Origin: Gammaproteobacteria bacterium
Lineage (GTDB): Bacteria; Pseudomonadota; Gammaproteobacteria; Pseudomonadales; Oleiphilaceae
DNA length: 6,124 nucleotides
Assembly: GCA_003695085.1 (NCBI GenBank)
Contig: RFIV01000138.1
Coordinates: 1 to 6,124, forward strand
Direction: 5' to 3'
Within the stretch, counting starts at the first letter, position 1, and the number at the start of each line of letters is the position of its first letter. Shown in pieces: positions 1-5,336 of the stretch. Below the pieces are notes generated by a model that saw only the letters and a program-made list of their open reading frames with translations, ran no database searches and was not told the origin of the DNA. The position numbers and the translations under genes are program-made.

Positions 1-646
1 CACCCGCCCTCCTCGCATCAGCCAGGGCCCGGGCGTAGCCGGGATCAATGTGGGCGGCCGGCGCCACACTTTCAATCCCGTCATGACTGACGGCATACAA
101 CAATACGGCCCGACGCCCGGAGCGCGCCACCTCTGCCAGCGCATTGAGATGCTTCTTTGCCCGGGCGCTGACGGCATCCGGAAAGTAGCCCTGCCCGTGT
201 TCCAGCAATGTCACGTTCTTGATTTCCAATACCGCATCCGGCAGTCCGGGCTTTCGCAGCAACGCGTCTGCCCGGCAGCTTTCCGCGTAGACCTGTTCGG
301 GAATCACCTCATCGTAATCCGCCAGCGGGCCGATCATGCCCCGGCGCAAGGCTTCACACAGAACCGTATTGGGTCTGCCCGTATGCACACAGGCCAGCAC
401 ACCCGGTGAGGGTTCGGCCAGCTCCCAGGTATGCCGGTACTTGCGCTTGGGGTTGTCCGACGTGCTGAACCAGACGCCCGTACCCGGCTCGGCCAGCCCC
501 TTCATGGAGCCGGTATTGGGGCAGTGAATGGTCAGGACTTCGCCCGTCCCGGTTTCAACATCCGCCAGAAATCGCTTGTAGCGCCGGATCAGCGCGGCCC
601 GTTCCAGCACCGGCTCGTAAGCCAAAAGGAGGTTTTGCGTCGTCAT
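1..646 (-). CDS. sfsA: SfsA family protein (sugar fermentation stimulation protein A), C-terminus cut by window edge
   Basis: The minus-strand frame from ATG 646-644 stays open to the window edge and gives 215 residues; E. coli SfsA has about 234, so some 20 C-terminal residues lie outside. Recognisable family blocks, in order, are RRYKRFLADV (21-30), HCPNTGSM (41-48), WFSTSDNPKRKY (59-70), HTWEL (72-76), RAD (125-127), LEIKNVTL (140-147) and QGYFPDAVSARAKKHL (152-167). D127 with E141-x-K143 forms the PD-(D/E)XK nuclease-like site known in this family, after an N-terminal OB-like part. The start is secure: an in-frame stop lies at 673-671 and no other ATG, GTG or TTG lies between. No good Shine-Dalgarno is visible. 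The family was first named for a maltose-metabolism phenotype in E. coli and DNA binding has been reported; its true biochemical role is unsettled. Identity is certain, function is not. Confidence 0.96.
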   Translation of the reverse strand, partial: MTTQNLLLAYEPVLERAALIRRYKRFLADVETGTGEVLTIHCPNTGSMKGLAEPGTGVWFSTSDNPKRKYRHTWELAEPSPGVLACVHTGRPNTVLCEALRRGMIGPLADYDEVIPEQVYAESCRADALLRKPGLPDAVLEIKNVTLLEHGQGYFPDAVSARAKKHLNALAEVARSGRRAVLLYAVSHDGIESVAPAAHIDPGYARALADARRAG

Positions 647-739
647 CGCTTTGCATCTACACTCAGGGGATCATCCGATTCAGTCAGGTCGGCCGTGGGG
701 GATAGCACAGGATACATTTATCTGCTAATGTTCGCAGCC

Positions 740-767
740 TTGACTGAGGGAAGGTAGAGCATAACTT
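740..767 (+). promoter_or_regulatory. Candidate sigma-70 promoter for dksA
   Basis: TTGACT at 740-745 matches the -35 consensus TTGACA at five of six bases. Sixteen bases further on, TAACTT at 762-767 matches the -10 consensus at only three of six, keeping the important second A and final T; CATAAC at 760-765 matches better but at a poor 14-base spacing. Transcription would start near 774, inside the inverted repeat, giving a leader of about 40 bases. It sits in the right place for dksA, but the -10 is weak, so this is a tentative reading by eye. Confidence 0.3.
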
Positions 768-771
768 CAGC

Positions 772-788
772 AAGCCGTTGAACGGCTT
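772..788. repeat. Perfect 8-bp inverted repeat in dksA leader
   Basis: AAGCCGTT (772-779) and AACGGCTT (781-788) are exact reverse complements around a single central G. As DNA this is a 17-bp near-palindrome that could be an operator for a dimeric regulator. As RNA it would fold into a 6-bp stem with a TTGAA loop, ending 12 bases before the dksA Shine-Dalgarno. The hexamer CTTCAG flanks it on the left (765-770) and overlaps its right end (786-791). There is no T-run, so it is not a terminator in either direction. The symmetry is seen directly; the role is inference. Confidence 0.6.
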
Positions 789-812
789 CAGTGAGATGAG
801 TGAGGCGGACAC

Positions 813-1244
813 ATGCCAGAAGCAGGAATCGAAAAGTTTTCACACTTTGAGCCGTACGAGATGAAGGACGGCGAAGAGTACATGAGCGACGCGATGCGCG
901 CCCACTTCCGCAAGATCCTGATGGACTGGAAACAGGAGCTGATGGAAGAAGTGGACCGCACCGTCTCGCACATGAAGGAAGAGGCGAACAACTACGCCGA
1001 CCCCAGTGACCGGGCGACCCAGGAAGAAGAGTTCAGTCTGGAACTGCGTACGCGTGATCGCGAACGCAAGCTCATCAAGAAAATCGACCAGACAATCGAG
1101 CGCATCGACCGTGATGATTACGGTTTCTGCGACTCCTGTGGCATCGAAATCGGCGTCCGTCGCCTCGAAGCCCGCCCGACGGCCACCCTGTGCATCGACT
1201 GCAAGACATTGGCCGAGATCAAAGAGAAACAAGTCGGCGGTTGA
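813..1244 (+). CDS. dksA: RNA polymerase-binding transcription factor DksA
   Basis: The 143-residue product closely matches E. coli DksA (151 residues), being slightly shorter at the N-terminus. DksA inserts a coiled coil into the RNA polymerase secondary channel and, with ppGpp, represses rRNA promoters and activates some amino-acid biosynthesis promoters. Visible hallmarks are the coiled-coil tip DPSDRA (63-68), with D63, D66 and A68 matching the functional D71, D74 and A76 of E. coli; the conserved EEEFSLELR block (71-79) and RDRERKLIKKI (81-91); and a four-cysteine zinc finger, C106-x2-C109 and C127-x2-C130, in which all four ligands are present, so this is the canonical form and not a cysteine-poor paralogue. 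The start ATG 813 is well fixed: an in-frame TGA lies at 801-803 and TGAGG (801-805) sits 7 bases upstream. gluQ follows after 11 bases with no terminator, implying cotranscription. Confidence 0.98.
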   Translation: MPEAGIEKFSHFEPYEMKDGEEYMSDAMRAHFRKILMDWKQELMEEVDRTVSHMKEEANNYADPSDRATQEEEFSLELRTRDRERKLIKKIDQTIERIDRDDYGFCDSCGIEIGVRRLEARPTATLCIDCKTLAEIKEKQVGG

Positions 1245-1253
1245 TTCCGTCTC

Positions 1254-1272
1254 CCATGCATCCTCTGCATGG
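1254..1272 (+). promoter_or_regulatory. Hairpin enclosing the gluQ start codon
   Basis: CCATGCA (1254-1260) and TGCATGG (1266-1272) are perfect reverse complements around the 5-base loop TCCTC. The gluQ ATG (1256-1258) lies inside the left arm. In the mRNA this would bury the start codon in a 7-bp stem, and no clear Shine-Dalgarno precedes it. Ribosomes finishing dksA at 1242-1244 would reach and could open the stem, which suggests translational coupling. The structure is read directly from the sequence; the regulatory role is inferred. Confidence 0.5.
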
Positions 1273-2131
1273 CGTATACCGGGGGCGCTTTGCCCCGTCT
1301 CCCACGGGCCCCCTTCACTGGGGGTCCCTGTATGCTGCCGTCGCCTCCTGGCTCGACGCCCGATCACATGCCGGCACCTGGCTGGTGCGCATTGAAGACG
1401 TCGATGGCCAGCGATGCCGCCCCGAATGGACCGACGCCATCCTGAACACGCTCGACCGCCATGGCCTGATATCGGACGAGCCTGTTATCCGTCAGTCAGA
1501 GCGCGGCGCACTCTACCAGGAGCACCTGAACAGACTGATCGAAGCCGGACACGTCTACGCCTGTCCCTGCAGTCGCAAGGATCTTCAACAGGGACACCGC
1601 CCGGACTGCCCGGCGCCCGGCACCCGCACAGATATCGCCTGGCGACTGCGCTTTCATGCGCAGCGCTACAGTTTCTTCGACAGGCGGCTCGGGCTGTGCA
1701 CCTTCCCTCCCGCCCCCGCCCGGACCGACCCGGTGCTGCGACGCAGGGACGGTTTCTGGGCCTACCAACTGGCGGTTGTGGCAGATGACATTGCACAAGG
1801 GGTAACGGATATTGTACGGGGCGAGGATCTGCTCACCAGCACGCCGGTTCAGCTGCACCTGTATCGGCTGCTGGGCAACTCGGCACCGCGCTACCTTCAC
1901 CTGCCACTGGTGACCCGCAACGGGCAGAAGCTGTCCAAGCAGAACCTCGCCGAACCGGTCAGTGACACTACGCCGACAGCCAACCTGCTGCAGGTCCTGC
2001 AATGGCTCGGGATCAACCTGGATGCCACAGCCGAGACGTCCCCCGCGAGGCTGCTTCAGTCAGCAATCCGGCACTGGCCCCCGATTCGGGCACTCATGGG
2101 CGGCGATGTCCAGCTGCCAGACCCGGCCTGA
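1256..2131 (+). CDS. gluQ: Glutamyl-queuosine tRNA(Asp) synthetase
   Basis: This 291-residue protein is a truncated glutamyl-tRNA synthetase paralogue lacking the anticodon-binding domain. GluQ (GluQRS, YadB; 308 residues in E. coli) activates glutamate and attaches it to the queuosine base at position 34 of tRNA-Asp. Visible signatures are GRFAPSPTGPLHWGS (10-24, with HWGS as the HIGH motif), VRIEDVD (44-50), C103-x-C105 with C118 as the zinc region, DGFWAYQLAVVADD (165-178), G-V-T-D-I-V-R-G-E-D (182-191) and KLSKQ (225-229, the KMSKS motif). H114 stands where E. coli has the zinc-ligand Tyr115. I chose ATG 1256 because the family begins about 5-9 residues before GRFAPSP; an ATG at 1190 would overlap dksA by 55 bases and add unrelated residues. 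It lies 11 bases after dksA with no good ribosome-binding site, so expression probably depends on dksA transcription and translation. Confidence 0.96.
   Translation: MHPLHGVYRGRFAPSPTGPLHWGSLYAAVASWLDARSHAGTWLVRIEDVDGQRCRPEWTDAILNTLDRHGLISDEPVIRQSERGALYQEHLNRLIEAGHVYACPCSRKDLQQGHRPDCPAPGTRTDIAWRLRFHAQRYSFFDRRLGLCTFPPAPARTDPVLRRRDGFWAYQLAVVADDIAQGVTDIVRGEDLLTSTPVQLHLYRLLGNSAPRYLHLPLVTRNGQKLSKQNLAEPVSDTTPTANLLQVLQWLGINLDATAETSPARLLQSAIRHWPPIRALMGGDVQLPDPA
1282..1328 (+). repeat. Two further GC-rich potential stem-loops early in gluQ
   Basis: GGGGC (1282-1286) pairs with GCCCC (1292-1296) around loop GCTTT. GGGCCCCC (1306-1313) pairs with GGGGGTCCC (1320-1328) around loop TTCACT with one bulged T. 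Together with the hairpin over the start codon this makes three stems within the first 75 bases of gluQ. Part of this comes from the constrained codons of the GRFAPSPTGPLHWGS motif in a GC-rich genome, so it may be incidental. No T-run follows, so it does not look like a terminator. Confidence 0.3.
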
Positions 2132-2200
2132 TCTGTCAGCCCTTTGCGCCAGCCACACAGGCACAGTACACTGCCTGCACGGACTCGGTGTGCGATACCC
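2132..2200 (+). promoter_or_regulatory. Candidate promoter region of the cbrX-cbrA-cbrB genes
   Basis: This 69-base gap is the only sizeable break in the rightward gene run. TTGCGC (2144-2149; three of six bases of TTGACA) and TACACT (2167-2172; four of six of TATAAT) are separated by an ideal 17 bases. The inverted repeat CAGGCA (2158-2163) / TGCCTG (2172-2177) with an 8-base loop overlaps the would-be -10. No T-run follows, so it is not a normal intrinsic terminator for gluQ. Either a separate cbr promoter or simple readthrough from dksA-gluQ is possible; the evidence is weak. Confidence 0.35.
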
Positions 2201-2377
2201 ATGTATATCTATCGACTGGTTTTTCTGCTGATCCTCAGCATCTATACCTTTTCCCCGGTCATCATGGACTGGTGGATCGAGCCGGGCAGTGCCTGGTACC
2301 GCCCCTACCTGATCTGGGCGGCACTGATCGGTGTGGCAGTCTGGCTCGACAAACTGAGGGACCCGAATGAGCTTTAA
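2201..2377 (+). CDS. cbrX: Small two-helix inner-membrane protein upstream of cbrA (CbrX-like)
   Basis: The product is 58 residues with two hydrophobic stretches, about 5-21 (from RLVFLLILSIY) and 36-49 (YLIWAALIGVAVWL), joined by a polar loop containing DWW (23-25) and AWYRPY (31-36). It ends in the charged tail DKLRDPNEL. With R5 and K51/R53 placed inside, both ends would be cytoplasmic. In pseudomonads a small membrane ORF called cbrX sits between gluQ and cbrA; the position and the character of this protein agree, but the name rests on context and memory, not on an alignment. Its function is unknown. I chose ATG 2201 because an earlier in-frame ATG (2144) would add 19 residues rich in Arg, His and Pro just before the membrane segment. 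The gene overlaps cbrA by 11 bases and carries the cbrA ribosome-binding site, so its translation should influence CbrA synthesis. It could also be an accessory partner of the transporter-like CbrA domain. Confidence 0.8.
   Translation: MYIYRLVFLLILSIYTFSPVIMDWWIEPGSAWYRPYLIWAALIGVAVWLDKLRDPNEL
2356..2360 (+). promoter_or_regulatory. Shine-Dalgarno of cbrA inside cbrX
   Basis: GAGGG lies 6 bases before the cbrA ATG (2367-2369) and is the best ribosome-binding site in the cbr group. It is within the last codons of the small upstream gene, whose stop TAA is at 2375-2377. Ribosomes translating cbrX would therefore pass over it, a layout typical of translational coupling. It also fixes the cbrA start. 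Confidence 0.75.
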
Positions 2378-5336
2378 TGTCTGGGGCCTGCTGGCACTGG
2401 GCCTGGGCTATCTGGGCATGCTGTATCTCATCGCCCAGCTGGCTGATAACGGGCGCATTCCCGAGCGCTGGATTCGCTCACCTCTGACCTACATATTGTC
2501 ACTGGGTGTGTACGCAAGCACCTGGGCACTTTTCGGCACCGTGGGCATGGCCTACGAACATGGGTATGGCTTTCTTGCCTTCTACCTGGGCATCTGCGGC
2601 GCCTTCCTGCTCGCGCCGGTATTGCTGGTCCCGGTACTGAAAATTACCCGCACGTACCAGCTCAGCTCCCTGGCCGACCTGTTCACCTTCCGTTATCGCA
2701 GTCAGCTGGCCGGTACCTTGACCACCCTATTGATGCTGTTGGCCGCCCTGCCACTGATGGCCCTTCAGATTCAGGCGGTAACCAGCTCCGTACAGGTGCT
2801 CGCGCCGGGTCAGCAGGACGAATGGGTCAGCCTGATCTTTGTCTTCTTCATCGGTCTGTTTACCGTGATCTTCGGCGCGCGTGGCGGGGAACGCTCCGAC
2901 CGCCACCCCGGCCTGGTGACCGCCATCGCTTTTGAAAGCCTGTTCAAGCTGGCTGTGTACCTGGGGGTGGGCATCTGGATGGCCTGGGAGGTGTTTGGCG
3001 GGCCACTGGAAATGGATCAGTGGATTCAGGAAAACGCGCAGCAAGTCAGCGCCATGGATCGCCACCTGGATGACGGCCCCTGGCGTGCCCTGCTATTGCT
3101 GTTCTTTGCCTCGGCGCTGGTCATGCCGCACATGTTCCAGGTGACCTTCACCGAAAACCTCAACCGCAAGGCCCTGTACCGCGCAAGCTGGGGGCTGCCT
3201 GTCTACCTTCTGCTGATCGCCCTGCCAGTACCCGTGTTCCTGTGGGCAGGCATCCATCAGAGCGTGCCGACCTCACCCGAGTATTTTGCGCTGGGCCTGG
3301 GGACTGTTGCCGGCCATCCACTGGCCAGCATACTGATCTTTCTGGCCGGGTTGGCAGCCGCCTCGGGGCTGATGATCGTCACTACACTGGCACTGGCCGC
3401 CATGGCTCTGAACCATCTGGTACTGCCACTCTACCAACCTCTGTCCCGCGGTAATATCTACAGCTGGCTGAACTGGACCCGGCGCATCCTGATCATTGCC
3501 ATATTCACCGGCGCCTGGTTGTATGCCGCACGTCTGAGCCCGTACTTCACGCTCTCGGAGCTGGGTATCGTCGCCTTCTCGGCCGCCCTGCAGTTTCTTC
3601 CGGGGGTGCTGGCCGTCATCTACTGGCCCCAGGGCAATCGCAAGGGGCTCATGGCCGGCATGCTGGCCGGCTCAGCCGTGTGGTTGATCACATTGCCCTT
3701 GCCGCTGTTTTTCGATGTGGATGTGCTCGCCCTGCTGACAGGCCCTCATGGCTGGGTCAGCGATACGGACCATTGGCACCTGTATATCATTACGTCCTTG
3801 ACGGTCAACGTCGTCATGTTCGTGCTCGTGACGCTGGGCACAGAAACCTCGCGTGCCGAGCAAAGCGCCGCACAAGCCTGCTCGGTGGACACGCTCATGC
3901 GCCCGTCACGGCGCGAGCTGATTGCCACGTCCTCCGAGGAATTCAAGGAATTTCTCGCCGAACCTCTCGGCCGCCAGACCGCCGAGCGGGAAGTCAACCG
4001 GGCGCTGATGCAGCTGGGGCTGAATGAAGAAGAATACCGGCCCTATGCCCTGCGCCGCCTGCGCGACCAGATCGAAGCCAATCTTTCAGGCCTGCTCGGG
4101 CCCGCCATTGCTCAGGATATCGTTCGCCGTTACCTCGGTTTCAAACCGGCTGGCGGCGTTTCCCCGGCTCAGGACATTCACTTCGTCGAGAGCCGGCTGG
4201 AGACCTATCAGGATCAGCTGACCGGGTTGGCGGCGGAACTGGATACCCTGCGCCGGCATCACCGGCAAACCCTTCAGCACCTGCCCATGGCAGCCTGCTC
4301 ACTGGGCGCTGATCACGAAATCCTGATGTGGAACCAGGCCATGGAAAAACTCACCGGTATCCCGTCAGCCGAAGTCGTCGGCTCCCATGTGTCAAGCATC
4401 CCGGCGCCCTGGGCCACGCTGCTCTACACCTTTGCCAAGCTGCCTCAACGTCGTATTCCCAAGAAGCGCATCGATGTCCAGGGGCGCCCCCGGTGGTTCA
4501 ACCTGCACAAGTCGACCATCACCGACGAAGGCGACAACCCGGTCACCGGCCAGGTCATCCTCGTGGAGGACTACACCGAGACTCAGCTGCTGGAAGAAGA
4601 GCTGATTCACAGCTCGCGGCTCGCCTCCATCGGCCGACTGGCCGCCGGGGTGGCTCACGAAGTCGGCAACCCGGTCACGGGCATCGCGTGCCTCGCCCAG
4701 AACCTGAAGCTGATGACACAGGACGACGAGATTCTGGACACCGCGGAACAGATACTGACCCAGACCCAGCGCATTTCGCGCATCCTGCAGACACTCATGA
4801 ACTTTGCCCGGTCAGGCAACCATGTTCAGTCGTCCTTCCACGAGCCCACCCAGCTGCGCAAGTGCGTGGATGATGCCATTCATTTGCTGTCCCTGTCCGA
4901 TGCCGGCCCCAGGGTCGTTTTTGATAATCAGGTTTCCGACACACTGATCGTGCTGGGCGATGACCAGCGGCTGGTACAGGTGTTCGTCAACCTGCTCAAC
5001 AACGCCCGGGACGCAAGTGAAGAAGGGGGGCGCATTACCATCACGGCCGAACGCCGCGGGTACATCACGCATATCGAGGTAGAAGATGAGGGCTGCGGGA
5101 TTCCGCCCGAGCAACTGGATCACATCTTCGAGCCTTTTTTCACTACCAAGGGCCCGGATCAGGGCACCGGGTTGGGTTTGTCACTGGTTTACAGTATCGT
5201 AGAAGAGCACTACGGCAACATTCGCTACGAGAGCCCCGCCAACCCCGTTTCCGGACGCGGTACGCGCGTGGTCATCGAGCTCCCGGCCGCCGAGGTGCCG
5301 ACCCCCCAACATCAGGACGTGGATGACACTGCATGA
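2367..5336 (+). CDS. cbrA: CbrA: symporter-domain sensor histidine kinase (SSS-STAC-PAS-HisKA-HATPase)
   Basis: The 989-residue length matches pseudomonad CbrA (about 980). Residues 5-490 hold about 13 membrane helices of sodium:solute symporter (SLC5) type, including SLGVYASTW (45-53), ITRTYQLSSLADLFTFRY (93-110), ALQIQAVTSS (132-141) and the helix around 321-348. A helical STAC-type linker follows at about 513-592, then a likely coiled region (604-635) and a PAS domain (about 635-738). HisKA carries the phosphoacceptor H764 in HEVGNP; N768 at H+4 fits combined kinase and phosphatase activity. The HATPase domain shows the N box N875-x3-N879, G1 DEGCG (907-911), F box FEPFF (921-925) and G2 GTGLGL (933-938). 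CbrA phosphorylates CbrB; in pseudomonads the pair controls carbon/nitrogen balance, and histidine transport by the symporter domain has been reported. The start has a good ribosome-binding site; the end overlaps cbrB as ATGA. The signal sensed here is unknown. Confidence 0.96.
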   Translation: MSFNVWGLLALGLGYLGMLYLIAQLADNGRIPERWIRSPLTYILSLGVYASTWALFGTVGMAYEHGYGFLAFYLGICGAFLLAPVLLVPVLKITRTYQLSSLADLFTFRYRSQLAGTLTTLLMLLAALPLMALQIQAVTSSVQVLAPGQQDEWVSLIFVFFIGLFTVIFGARGGERSDRHPGLVTAIAFESLFKLAVYLGVGIWMAWEVFGGPLEMDQWIQENAQQVSAMDRHLDDGPWRALLLLFFASALVMPHMFQVTFTENLNRKALYRASWGLPVYLLLIALPVPVFLWAGIHQSVPTSPEYFALGLGTVAGHPLASILIFLAGLAAASGLMIVTTLALAAMALNHLVLPLYQPLSRGNIYSWLNWTRRILIIAIFTGAWLYAARLSPYFTLSELGIVAFSAALQFLPGVLAVIYWPQGNRKGLMAGMLAGSAVWLITLPLPLFFDVDVLALLTGPHGWVSDTDHWHLYIITSLTVNVVMFVLVTLGTETSRAEQSAAQACSVDTLMRPSRRELIATSSEEFKEFLAEPLGRQTAEREVNRALMQLGLNEEEYRPYALRRLRDQIEANLSGLLGPAIAQDIVRRYLGFKPAGGVSPAQDIHFVESRLETYQDQLTGLAAELDTLRRHHRQTLQHLPMAACSLGADHEILMWNQAMEKLTGIPSAEVVGSHVSSIPAPWATLLYTFAKLPQRRIPKKRIDVQGRPRWFNLHKSTITDEGDNPVTGQVILVEDYTETQLLEEELIHSSRLASIGRLAAGVAHEVGNPVTGIACLAQNLKLMTQDDEILDTAEQILTQTQRISRILQTLMNFARSGNHVQSSFHEPTQLRKCVDDAIHLLSLSDAGPRVVFDNQVSDTLIVLGDDQRLVQVFVNLLNNARDASEEGGRITITAERRGYITHIEVEDEGCGIPPEQLDHIFEPFFTTKGPDQGTGLGLSLVYSIVEEHYGNIRYESPANPVSGRGTRVVIELPAAEVPTPQHQDVDDTA

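Larger units (their letters stand above)
647..812. other. Divergent sfsA/dksA intergenic control region
   Basis: This 166-base gap separates the start codons of sfsA (leftward) and dksA (rightward), so it must hold the promoter of sfsA and probably that of dksA. It is more AT-rich around 710-735 than the flanking genes. On the plus strand I can pick out a weak sigma-70-like pair (740-767) and an inverted repeat (772-788), listed separately. On the minus strand only very weak -10/-35 matches are visible (for example TATCCC reading leftward from about 705), which I do not call. No sigma-54 type GG-N10-GC element with a good match, tRNA or obvious small RNA was seen. Confidence 0.7.

Noticed and set aside
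431..757. Plus-strand open frame (108 codons) opposite sfsA running into the intergenic region
   Set aside because: Most of it is antisense to conserved SfsA blocks (HCPNTGSM, WFSTSDN), and the composition is not protein-like.
796..864. Short overlapping ORF of 22 codons starting at ATG 796, ahead of the dksA start in another frame
   Set aside because: It has no ribosome-binding site of its own, and the TGAGG at 801-805 is placed for ATG 813. It could compete weakly but nothing supports translation.
1190..1255. Upstream in-frame ATG (1190) as start of gluQ
   Set aside because: It would overlap the dksA zinc-finger coding region by 55 bases and add 22 residues not found in the family.
840..1367. 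Minus-strand open frame (175 codons) opposite dksA and the start of gluQ
   Set aside because: It lies antisense to the conserved DksA zinc finger and GluQ HIGH region and has no recognisable domain; it is a shadow of the real frames.
1496..2002. Minus-strand open frame (168 codons) opposite gluQ
   Set aside because: It is antisense to conserved GluQ motifs, with no family resemblance and no ribosome-binding site judged convincing.
2158..2177. Possible sigma-54 promoter in the gluQ-cbrX gap (GGCAC ... CTGC)
   Set aside because: The GG-to-GC spacing is 11 bases and not the required 10, and the -12 half is poor, so it does not satisfy the -24/-12 consensus.
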